Shown piece after piece: positions 47,861-55,031 of a stretch of 64,000 nt of DNA. Every line of letters starts with the position of its first letter. Within the stretch, counting starts at the first letter, position 1. A program made the translations under genes and the position numbers. The notes below the pieces were generated by a model. That model searched no databases. It was given only the letters and a program-made list of their open reading frames with translations, and had not been told where the DNA came from. Origin of the DNA: Clostridiaceae bacterium. GTDB taxonomy: Bacteria > Bacillota > Clostridia > Lachnospirales > Lachnospiraceae. The stretch spans positions 29,881 to 93,880 of the forward strand of contig QXXC01000013.1 of NCBI GenBank assembly GCA_009911305.1. Reading direction: 5' to 3'.

Positions 47861-47974
47861 ATGGAGAGAATGGCGGAAACTGAAATGAAAGCTATAGAAA
47901 TTGTGAAAGACATATACCAGTATCACCTTGGGCTGGTCTGGCAGGATATCGAAATGCCTTTTTACGATAACTGA
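47861..47974 (+). CDS. Small protein of unknown function (37 aa)
   Basis: ATG 47861 follows GGAGG at 47850-47854. The 37-residue frame reads MERMAETEMKAIEIVKDIYQ and ends MPFYDN. Helical, no family recognised. It lies in the eroded mobile-element region; 47577-47860 before it holds only short hairpins (for example CAGCGGAA/TTCCGCTG near 47710). Confidence 0.4.
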   Translation: MERMAETEMKAIEIVKDIYQYHLGLVWQDIEMPFYDN

Positions 47975-48082
47975 TGCCTCACGAAAGGGAACTGGTGTTC
48001 CATCTGTACAGTTTTTGCTTTGCCTGGGTGCTGCAGGTTCCATATGAGCCGCAATACTGAACATTTGTGGTTGAAATAATAC

Positions 48083-48116
48083 ATAGCCGTCGCTATTCGT
48101 ATATAGTGGCGGCTAT
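48083..48116. other. Hairpin, possible terminator remnant
   Basis: ATAGCCGTCGCTAT (48083-48096) and ATAGTGGCGGCTAT (48103-48116) pair with two wobbles. No T-run follows. Confidence 0.4.
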
Positions 48117-48130
48117 CATTACTTCATAAA

Positions 48131-48314
48131 ATGGAAAATAACTCAAAAATGTAACAGGACACAGATACCCTGATGCACCTAAAGCCATAAGAATTTGCAT
48201 CACTGCCTTGGAGCGATAGCAGATAAGTGTAATACGTGTTAGGTGCTGTTATCCTTATGGCTTTAGGTGCATCAAGGTATCTGTGTCCTGTTACATTTTT
48301 GAGTTATTCTCCAT
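48131..48314. repeat. Long inverted repeat: 61-bp arms, 62-bp centre
   Basis: 48131-48191 (starting ATGGAAAATAACTCAAAAAT) and 48254-48314 are reverse complements at 59 of 61 positions, with a 62-nt centre. It lies 15 bp after the mobC stop, where a relaxase gene would be expected. It is not one of the two MITE families. It may be a rearrangement scar, a foldback element or an origin-type structure. Confidence 0.85.
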
Positions 48315-48328
48315 TTAACCGAGTAATC

Positions 48329-48751
48329 TCATCCATCAGAGTTTTCCCGCACACCGCATCCAGGAAAAGAAAGTTTCTCCAGCAGTTCGGAGATAGGCTC
48401 CCATAAATCCGCATAATCTTTTTGCAGGACTTTGATTTCTTCGGAGTAAACTCCGCCGTAGGTATTTACCCTGACGGCGATTTGATTGAGATTATTTGCA
48501 CACCGCCTTTGCAGGGAAACGATCTCTTTGACTGGCGCAAGGTCAACATGGAGCACATAGCCATTGAGAACCATTTTTCTCATATACGCCAAAAGGTTGC
48601 GAATACCCACATCCGCCATACACTCCCGGATTTTTGACTGTTCATCCGGGGACAGCCAGACACAGACGGACGTGCTCCGAATACGCTTTTTCCTGGCGAC
48701 CAGCGTTGACTGGTTTTCAGGGCTGCAAGGCATTGAATCTTGACCGTTCAT
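48329..48751 (-). CDS. mobC: MobC-like relaxosome accessory protein
   Basis: 140 residues from ATG 48751 (GGAAGA upstream). SVCVWLSPDEQSKIRECMAD is an arc-like DNA-binding start. The MobC core (RNLLAYMRKMVLNG and LQRRCANNLNQIAVRVNTYG) assists a relaxase at oriT in mobilisable elements. No relaxase follows, so the element is incomplete. A longer frame to 48883 has no ribosome site. Confidence 0.82.
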   Translation of the reverse strand: MNGQDSMPCSPENQSTLVARKKRIRSTSVCVWLSPDEQSKIRECMADVGIRNLLAYMRKMVLNGYVLHVDLAPVKEIVSLQRRCANNLNQIAVRVNTYGGVYSEEIKVLQKDYADLWEPISELLEKLSFPGCGVRENSDG

Positions 48752-48946
48752 AGATATCTTCCGTAAATTCAGATGTTGACAGTATTTTGGTGAATCAGGC
48801 CTAGGGAATGATACTATACCAGCTCCTACGGAACCGGAAACCGTTGCGGGATAAGGAATTGAAATTGCTAATTGTCCACACATCAGTCTTGGAAAGAAAA
48901 CGATGTTGTATCATTTTAGTTGACGCCTTATACCATCTCACAGTCG

Positions 48947-48988
48947 TTTGCCTACCACTGAAAATTGCGTAGGCAAATGGTAGGCAAA
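48947..48988. repeat. TAGGCAAA repeats near the rlmD 3' end, possible element end or oriT
   Basis: TTTGCCTACCA (48947-48957) and TGGTAGGCAAA (48978-48988) are perfect inverted repeats, and a third GTAGGCAAA lies at 48969-48977. They sit 40 bp from the end of rlmD in a 277-bp gap without a gene, and could be recombinase arm sites or part of oriT next to mobC. Confidence 0.5.
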
Positions 48989-49028
48989 ACGGCTGATTCA
49001 CCGCATAAAACGCTTGAAAATCAAGGAT

Positions 49029-50426
49029 TTACAAGCTTAAGCTAACGATAGTCTCCACATGCATCGTCCCCGGAAACATATCCACACAGCACCCCTTCTC
49101 CACCCGATACCCATATTCCTGAAACTTCGCCAAATCCCTCGCCAAGCTCGTCGGCTTACAGCTCACATAGATAATCCTCTCCACCTGCCGCCGCCCTGCA
49201 GGCGCGGCTATCTTTTCGATAGCCTTCGGATGAATCCCATCCCTCGGCGGATCCAGCACAATCAGATCCGGCTGAGCATCCAGCCCGTCCAGAACTTTCA
49301 GCACATCCCCTGCAATAAACTCACAGTTGTCCAGCCCATTGCGCACGGCATTCTCCCTGGCCGCCTCAACCGCCTCCTCCACGATCTCAACCCCGACCAC
49401 CCGTTCGGCTACGGGCGCCAGCATTTGTGCAATCGTGCCGGTTCCGCTGTATAAGTCAAAGACCACCTTTCCCCTGGTTTCGCCCACATATTCCCGGACC
49501 TTCTCATACAGCCTCTCGGCCCCCAGGGAATTCGTCTGGAAAAAGGAGAACGGCGTGATACAAAACGTAAGCCCCAGTATCTCTTCAAAAAAATAATCCC
49601 TTCCATACAGGATGTCCGTTCCCTCATCCTTAACCGCATCAGCAGGGGAATCATTTTTCGTATGCAGGATCCCTGTCAGCGCGCCCTCCAGCGGCAGGGA
49701 AAGCAGGCGATCCGAAAATCCTCTCAAAAGCGAATCCTCTCCCATCCTGACATCCTCCGGCAGAGTCTCTGTCTGCGTTGTTGTCACGAGATCCACCAGG
49801 ATTTCCCCTGTCTTCACAGCCCTGCGCACCAGGAGGTGGCGCAGGTACCCGATATGCTGCAATTTTCTGTAGAATCCGATCTTCTTCTCTCCAAAATAGT
49901 CATTTGCCGCTGCTAATATTTTACAGAAATCAGGATGCACAATCCGGCAGTCCTTTGTTGTCACAATGTCATAAAAGCTGCCCCGCCGGTGCATCCCCAG
50001 GGCCAGAGGGCCGTCCTTCTCCTCATCTCCAAACGAAAATTCCATCTTATTCCGGTACCCCTGCTTTTGGGGGCTTCCAAGGATCCCCTCAAGCGGCAGA
50101 TCCGGACAGACCGGAGCCAGAATCGCCCGTACCTGCGCTTCCTTTATGGCGAGCTGCCCTTCATAGGGCACGCTCTGGTAGCTGCAGCCCCCGCACTCCC
50201 TGAAATGAGGGCAGACATCCTTCTCTGTTTCCAGCGGCGAAGGTTTTAAAACCTCCAGCAGTCTTCCCGAATTCTTTCCCTTCCGCTTTTTGTTTAGCAG
50301 AAAACGGATTTCCTGCCCCTGAATCGCATATTTGACTGCCACCCGTTCTCCTTCTATGCACACAATCCCCTTATCCGGAAATTCATTTTTTTCCACAATG
50401 CCCTCGTAAATTTCACCTTTTTTCAT
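49029..50426 (-). CDS. rlmD: 23S rRNA uracil-C5 methyltransferase (RlmD/RlmCD, RumA family)
   Basis: TRAM domain at the N-terminus, four cysteines for a 4Fe-4S cluster (CPHFRECGGCSYQ and a later Cys), FFQTNSLGAERLY, motif I in VFDLYSGTGTIAQML, LDPPRDG, and the catalytic Cys in YVSCKPTSLARDL. 465 residues. Its 3' end, coding for HVETIVSLSL, borders the eroded mobile region. The 3' end of rum genes is a known integration site for streptococcal ICEs. About 90 bp separate it from the second WYL gene on the same strand, so co-transcription is possible. Confidence 0.93.
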   Translation of the reverse strand: MKKGEIYEGIVEKNEFPDKGIVCIEGERVAVKYAIQGQEIRFLLNKKRKGKNSGRLLEVLKPSPLETEKDVCPHFRECGGCSYQSVPYEGQLAIKEAQVRAILAPVCPDLPLEGILGSPQKQGYRNKMEFSFGDEEKDGPLALGMHRRGSFYDIVTTKDCRIVHPDFCKILAAANDYFGEKKIGFYRKLQHIGYLRHLLVRRAVKTGEILVDLVTTTQTETLPEDVRMGEDSLLRGFSDRLLSLPLEGALTGILHTKNDSPADAVKDEGTDILYGRDYFFEEILGLTFCITPFSFFQTNSLGAERLYEKVREYVGETRGKVVFDLYSGTGTIAQMLAPVAERVVGVEIVEEAVEAARENAVRNGLDNCEFIAGDVLKVLDGLDAQPDLIVLDPPRDGIHPKAIEKIAAPAGRRQVERIIYVSCKPTSLARDLAKFQEYGYRVEKGCCVDMFPGTMHVETIVSLSL

Positions 50427-50516
50427 TCCCTTTCTCCTCGCTTTTCTGCTCTTTCACAGCCATTCCTATATTCCGGTGCCGCCGCGCTTTCTTCTGGCTT
50501 CCCTGTGCAGCATCAT

Positions 50517-51617
50517 CTACACCTTCCCATACAAAAGCTCATGCTGGCGTCTCACCCGCTCCCTCACCTGACAGAGAAACGGCTCCGGACCCAGTATCCG
50601 GATGACCGGACCGAATGACAAAAGCTCAACCAACAGTTCTGTCTCATCCGCCCGGTCATAATAGATGGAACAGATATACTCTCCTCTTTTCCGGTCAAAT
50701 TCCGTATGCTTCTCATAATTGGCAAAATGAAGCATACAGCGCTCCAGTGAATTTCTCTCTCCGCTGATCGCAATCGTGACCGGCTCCTCACACCTTAACC
50801 CATCCGGAAACCGCGGCCCCTTCGGAACGGTTCTTATCTCCTGCCTGGAAATATGGCACGCGCGGATTCTGGCCATATTAAACACAACCTCCCGGCTGAA
50901 ATCCCCTCTGCACCGCTCCAGGCAGCAGAGGCGGAATTTATCATCCTTGGAGGAATACTGCATTTGTATGGGAAGCGCCTCATGCGTTACGCAGTCCCCA
51001 CTTCCGTTCCTTTGATTACCCGGATGACGCTCTTCACACCGCCCCGCAGGCCGTTCCTTATACCTGCAGTCATGCTGTCCCTTGCCCTTATCCCCATCAA
51101 GAACCATTTCCCGTCCCTTTCGTTTCCCCGCGTAAGCCACAAACAGCGGTTTCCCCACGCGCAGCGCCAAAAGCGCAGTCCGGAAATTTTTCTGATATTC
51201 CGGCGACGCATAGTCATCCCCGTCCAGATAGCGGTCAAAATAGTAGAAATCATCTTCCGAATAGAGCGCTTCCACCCCGTCAAGGTTCTTCTCCAGATAT
51301 TTTCTCTCCTCGTCCTCCACAAACAGTCCGATTCTCGGATCCGAAAGCAATGCTTTCAGCCAGCTTTTCTGCAGATATGTGAGAGGTAAAAGCGGGACAT
51401 GAGACACCGCCGGACAGAAATTCCCCTGCTCATCCATTTCCCCGAATGACCAGGTTCCCTCTTTTATCTTCGGGAGAATCGTCAGGGCGCTCTCCTGAAA
51501 GCCGCAGGCCCGGACAATCTCCTCCATACGGGCGGCGCTTAACGGCTTCTGAACCGCTTCCCTTAAAATCTGTTTTACAGCCCTGTAGTAACAGCCGTAT
51601 ACCTTATCAAACAACAC
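50517..51617 (-). CDS. WYL-domain regulator, second of a tandem pair
   Basis: 366 residues. The N-terminal half resembles the HTH-plus-linker of WYL proteins but with weak HTH signal. The WYL core includes GKPLFVAYAGKRKG, then a Cys/Arg-rich insert of about 40 residues, then LPIQMQYSSKDDKFRLCCLE. A WCX-like C-terminal domain (VTIAISGERNSLERCMLHF through SFGPVIRILGPEPFL) follows. The start overlaps the first WYL gene by 11 bp. WYL domains bind nucleic-acid or nucleotide ligands in characterised cases. Confidence 0.78.
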   Translation of the reverse strand: MLFDKVYGCYYRAVKQILREAVQKPLSAARMEEIVRACGFQESALTILPKIKEGTWSFGEMDEQGNFCPAVSHVPLLPLTYLQKSWLKALLSDPRIGLFVEDEERKYLEKNLDGVEALYSEDDFYYFDRYLDGDDYASPEYQKNFRTALLALRVGKPLFVAYAGKRKGREMVLDGDKGKGQHDCRYKERPAGRCEERHPGNQRNGSGDCVTHEALPIQMQYSSKDDKFRLCCLERCRGDFSREVVFNMARIRACHISRQEIRTVPKGPRFPDGLRCEEPVTIAISGERNSLERCMLHFANYEKHTEFDRKRGEYICSIYYDRADETELLVELLSFGPVIRILGPEPFLCQVRERVRRQHELLYGKV

Positions 51618-52908
51618 CCGCGTCTCCTTTGCAATACATCTGATACATTTTTTCCCAGTCCCCTGTCACTTTCATGACAGCCGGAAGGCTGCTGCCCTGG
51701 ATGTCCAGAATCCGGCCTGTAAAGGATTTAACCCAGGAAAGCATTTCATTGGTGTCGAAAAAAGCGCCGCTGTAGAGATATTCATTTTCCCTGATCCGCA
51801 GAATCTCTCCGCCGCGCCCCTCCCGGTAAAGACGGTCCAGAATGTACGGCTCACGGAGCTCGTCAATATATACCTTCATGCAGATCTCCTCCAGACGCGA
51901 ACGGCCGCCAAAGGATACGCCCCAGCAGCGCCCAAGGTTTCTCTGAAGCAGCGCCCTCTTCTCCCCATACTCCGGGCAGCGATCCTTAACCTCCACTCCG
52001 GCGATGCAGTCCAGACGGTAATTTACAAACCGCCGCGCCTCCTCCAGATAGCAGCAAACATAACGCCTCCCTGTGCGGACGCTGACAAATATCTTCAGCG
52101 GCAGTCCAGTTACGCTGCTTTTATTACCGCTCCGGCTGCTCTTATTTACAAACGAAATCCAGGATCCCTTTTTCATGGCAGACAGGATTTCGAGAAGAAT
52201 CCCGTCCTCCAGAGTATGGACAATAAACTGATGCTTGAACTGGAAATGATCGTTCCTCTTTTCCTCGCGGTCCAACAGTGTGCTCCCAATCACGCCGAAC
52301 GGAGCCGCGCCCTGGTAAAATTTGACAGCCTCTGCCATACCGGCAGAAAGTCCGGACTCTTCCCCGGCCAGGCCCGCTTCCTGTTTTGCTGCACGCACGC
52401 GTCCTCCATCCGGCCCGCTTTTGTCCGTCTCCAGCGCGTAGCACCGTGTTTTTCCCCGTTTGACAGCCCTTAAAATCCCCAGCGCCTCATATTCCCTGAG
52501 CTTGAGGCGAATGGTCTGGCTGTCAAACACAGCCCCATAGCATTCTGACATCCGATCCCCCAGCTCCCCGGCGCTTAAGCCCTCCGGCGCGTCCCAGAGC
52601 TGATCCAGCAGAAAAAAATGAAGCATGATATCATTATCCGTGAAGCTCTTTGCCTTCCAGGCAGCGTACAGGGGATTTTCCGGGATGGCCTTGCTGTCCA
52701 CATTTATGTAAATGCGCTTTCCCTTGGCCGAGTAATCAGATCTCATATAGCCGGACAGCCAGCTTTCAATCCGGCGCCGTTCATTGTCATAGGTCCTCGC
52801 GCTCTTCTCTTCAAAATCATTTCTCATCTTAAATCCATACACATAAAACTGACGCATATAGTCCCGGATCCGTTCAAAGTTTTTAATCAGCTCCTGAAAT
52901 TCCGCCAC
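51607..52908 (-). CDS. WYL-domain transcriptional regulator, first of a tandem pair, divergent from rtcB
   Basis: 433 residues from GTG 52908, with AAAGGGGG 8-9 bases upstream. A winged-helix region (NERRRIESWLSGYM and LSAGELGDRM with SQTIRLKLREYEALGIL) is followed by a WYL domain (LLEILSAMKKGSWISFVNKS, RRYVCCYLEEARRFVNYRLD) and a C-terminal WCX-like part. Tandem overlapping WYL genes recall actinobacterial PafB-PafC, a heteromeric damage-response activator. Facing rtcB, the pair is the obvious candidate controller of the RNA-repair genes. Confidence 0.82.
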   Translation of the reverse strand: MAEFQELIKNFERIRDYMRQFYVYGFKMRNDFEEKSARTYDNERRRIESWLSGYMRSDYSAKGKRIYINVDSKAIPENPLYAAWKAKSFTDNDIMLHFFLLDQLWDAPEGLSAGELGDRMSECYGAVFDSQTIRLKLREYEALGILRAVKRGKTRCYALETDKSGPDGGRVRAAKQEAGLAGEESGLSAGMAEAVKFYQGAAPFGVIGSTLLDREEKRNDHFQFKHQFIVHTLEDGILLEILSAMKKGSWISFVNKSSRSGNKSSVTGLPLKIFVSVRTGRRYVCCYLEEARRFVNYRLDCIAGVEVKDRCPEYGEKRALLQRNLGRCWGVSFGGRSRLEEICMKVYIDELREPYILDRLYREGRGGEILRIRENEYLYSGAFFDTNEMLSWVKSFTGRILDIQGSSLPAVMKVTGDWEKMYQMYCKGDAGVV

Positions 52909-52930
52909 GGTCTTTTCCCCCTTTCCAAAC

Positions 52931-52982
52931 AGTCTAACGGGTCTTCACGAAATTGTCAAATACAAACTATTTTCCGGAAATT
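52931..52982 (-). promoter_or_regulatory. WYL operon promoter and shared candidate operator
   Basis: Minus strand: TTGACA (52954-52959), 17-bp spacer, TAGACT (52931-52936). A perfect palindrome TTTCCGGAAA (52971-52980, nearly symmetric to ATTTTCCGGAAATT) lies between this promoter and the rtcB side. Toward rtcB, TATGAT (53028-53033) is a fair -10 but no -35 box is found, suggesting that rtcB needs an activator. Confidence 0.6.
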
Positions 52983-53178
52983 CCCATTTCGCAACTTTTT
53001 TTAAATGATTTTCCTTTCTGATTCCGCTATGATATGAACAGGCTGAGACGTCTTAAAGAGCGGTCTGACAGCAGCAGCCAGACACGGCGCTTAAAGGGGG
53101 CAATATTCCCGGCGCGATTCCCCGTAAGCATTGCCCTCAGGCGCGGTCCGGCAGAAATCATGAAAGGATGTGAACGGT

Positions 53179-54414
53179 ATGTTTGTAAACTACGAAAAAG
53201 ACAGCATGAAGGTCCCCATAAAGGTATGGCTTGAGGATCCGGCGCAGCTTGAAGAGAGCTGTAAGGAACAGGCATACCGCCTGGCAGCGCTTCCCTTTCT
53301 ACATAAATGGGTATGCCTTATGCCGGACACGCACGCCGGAAAGGGAATGCCGATCGGCGGCGTGATAGCAACAGAAGATGTCATTATTCCCAATGCCGTA
53401 GGCGTGGATATCGGGTGCGGGATGGCGTACACGCAGACCAATATCCCTGTATCGCTTCTGCGCGAAATTCAGACAGGGAACGGCACGCTTCTCCAGGCCA
53501 TGGTCGGAGATATCATGCGAAATATCCCACTTGGGTTCGCGCACCACAAGACTGCGATGCCCTGCTACACGCTGGATCTCGCCATGGAAGAGCTGGGACG
53601 CTATGAGGAAGACGCCGAGCTCTTAGGGCAGCTCGACGCCGGATATTTCCAGATTGGGACGCTTGGAGGCGGAAATCATTTTATTGAACTCCAGGAGGGC
53701 GACGACGGGCTGCTGTCCGTGATGATCCACTCCGGCAGCCGCCATTTCGGCAAATCTGTATGCGACTATTTTCATCACAAAGCGCGCGAACTGAACGCGC
53801 GCTGGTACAGCCAGGTTCCGGACGAATACCGCCTCGCGTTTCTTCCCGTGGACAGCGCCGAGGGCAAACAGTATTTGAGCTGGATGCAGCTTTCCATGGA
53901 CTTTGCAAAGGAAAACCGCGAAAAAATGATGCTGGCCGTAAAGGCTGTTCTCGAAAAATGGATCGGGAAATATACACGGATCCCGCTGGCCTTTTCCGGC
54001 GATATCAACTGCCACCACAACTATGCGGCCCTTGAACATCACTACGGCAAAAACGTCTGGGTCCACCGCAAAGGCGCGGTGCGGGCGCGAAACGGAGAGC
54101 TGGCCGTCATCCCTGGCGCCATGGGTTCTTTGAGCTATGTCGTGATGGGAAAAGGATGCGAGGAAAGCTTCTGCTCCTCGTCCCACGGCGCAGGCCGGCA
54201 GTATTCCCGCAAGGGCGCCATGAATGCCTTCTCCTGCGAGGAGGTCATCGTTGACTTAAATAAACAGGGCGTCATCCTCGGCAAGAAAAATAAATCCGAT
54301 GTGGCGGAGGAAAGCCGCTTTGCCTATAAAGATATCGAAGAGGTTATGAAAAACCAGAGCGATCTGGTCATCCCCGTAAAACGGCTGAAAACAGCCGGGG
54401 TTCTAAAAGGGTAA
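53179..54414 (+). CDS. rtcB: RNA ligase RtcB
   Basis: GTP- and Mn-dependent ligase joining 2',3'-cyclic-phosphate (3'-phosphate) and 5'-OH RNA ends. Metal and guanylate residues are conserved: DTHAGKG (51-56), GVDIGCGM with Cys80, GGGNHF with His167, HSGSRHFG with His184, and the guanylylated His336 in SSSHGAGR. 411 residues, close to E. coli RtcB. I choose ATG 53179 (AAAGGA 10 bases upstream); GTG 53170 is too close to that site. RtcA cyclase is absent from the window, as is usual in Firmicutes. Confidence 0.96.
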   Translation: MFVNYEKDSMKVPIKVWLEDPAQLEESCKEQAYRLAALPFLHKWVCLMPDTHAGKGMPIGGVIATEDVIIPNAVGVDIGCGMAYTQTNIPVSLLREIQTGNGTLLQAMVGDIMRNIPLGFAHHKTAMPCYTLDLAMEELGRYEEDAELLGQLDAGYFQIGTLGGGNHFIELQEGDDGLLSVMIHSGSRHFGKSVCDYFHHKARELNARWYSQVPDEYRLAFLPVDSAEGKQYLSWMQLSMDFAKENREKMMLAVKAVLEKWIGKYTRIPLAFSGDINCHHNYAALEHHYGKNVWVHRKGAVRARNGELAVIPGAMGSLSYVVMGKGCEESFCSSSHGAGRQYSRKGAMNAFSCEEVIVDLNKQGVILGKKNKSDVAEESRFAYKDIEEVMKNQSDLVIPVKRLKTAGVLKG

Positions 54415-54450
54415 AGGCCGGGCGGTTCACAGCCCGTCCCGCCAGACATG

Positions 54451-54475
54451 ATATATATAAAACATTTATATATAT
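54451..54475. other. AT-only hairpin between rtcB and the tRNA-like RNA
   Basis: ATATATATAA (54451-54460) and TTATATATAT (54466-54475) around AACAT. In otherwise GC-rich surroundings this easily melted site may hold the start of the RNA transcript or an RNA-processing point. Confidence 0.4.
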
Positions 54476-54570
54476 AGCAACGGCTTCATTCCAGCGCCTT
54501 CCCCATAAAGCAGGGGGCGCGGCGGCGCAGCCGGCTCTGCCGGAACCGCGTTCCGGGCCGTTTGCAGCAA

Positions 54571-54635
54571 ATGATGTGTCGGAGGTTCAAATCCTCCCCT
54601 GTCATGCACAGGTAGCTAAGTGGTATAGCAATCAT
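54571..54635 (+). ncRNA. Circularly permuted tRNA-like RNA (YrlA-type tRNA mimic candidate)
   Basis: tRNA elements occur in rotated order. ATGAT (54571-54575) is the 3' strand of an anticodon stem. Then come a 5-nt variable loop, T-arm GGAGG TTCAAAT CCTCC (54581-54597), acceptor 3' strand CCTGT (54598-54602), closing loop CATGC, acceptor 5' strand ACAGG (54608-54612), TA (positions 8-9), D-arm GCTA AGTGGTA TAGC (54615-54629) and ATCAT (54631-54635), the 5' anticodon strand, perfectly complementary to ATGAT. The T-loop matches TTCRANY and the D-loop keeps A14 and GG, so the tRNA tertiary contacts can form, but there is no free CCA end. Flanking strands (CCGGAAC hairpin before; GTTGGA/TCCAAC hairpin 54637-54668 after) probably belong to the same RNA. 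This is the architecture of the tRNA-like domain of bacterial Y RNAs (YrlA). Confidence 0.75.
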
Positions 54636-54895
54636 TGTTGGAGTATCTGTAAGGAGATGAAATCCAACCCCATCCCAAAAAGAGAAGCGCCCCGGCTCCC
54701 GTCCCCGCTCTGGCGCCGCATCCCCGCACGCCGGAAGGCCCAAAGCCCCCCAAATCACGGCATATGCAGAGAACAAGCGGACGATCAGGGCACAGAGGAC
54801 AGCCGCAGACAGCCTGCGCCGATCCGGATACCGGCTTCTGGTACACGGAAAGCCCCGGAGTTATCTCCCGGTTCCATTCCAAAAGCCTCAAGGAA

Positions 54896-54939
54896 CGGCC
54901 CGCATGTCTGCAGCGGAAAAGGGGCGGCCCTCTTTTTTT
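54896..54939 (+). terminator. Possible terminator of the tRNA-like transcript
   Basis: GGCC and GC (54897-54903) can pair with GCGGCC (54924-54929) with one bulged base, followed by CTCTTTTTTT (54930-54939). The loop is large. If real, it ends the RNA before the slipin gene. The stretch 54670-54895 holds nothing else I can support. Confidence 0.4.
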
Positions 54940-55031
54940 AACCGAAACACAGCGCAGATTCAGCCGCACTGTCACCACCCCCGGCTAAATCGCTGCAGAC
55001 TATCCACCGCTTCTGAAAGGAGGAGGCTATT

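Noticed and set aside
53034..53234. 66-codon frame overlapping the rtcB start
   Set aside because: No ribosome site, wrong frame over conserved RtcB codons.
54600..54672. An ordinary tRNA gene starting at the D-arm near 54608
   Set aside because: After the D-arm and the 5' anticodon strand no matching 3' strand, T-arm or acceptor follows; the complementary parts all lie upstream, so only the permuted reading works.
54576..54941. 121-codon frame across the tRNA-like RNA
   Set aside because: It starts inside the structured RNA without a ribosome site, and its sequence is a translation of T-arm and GC-rich spacer.
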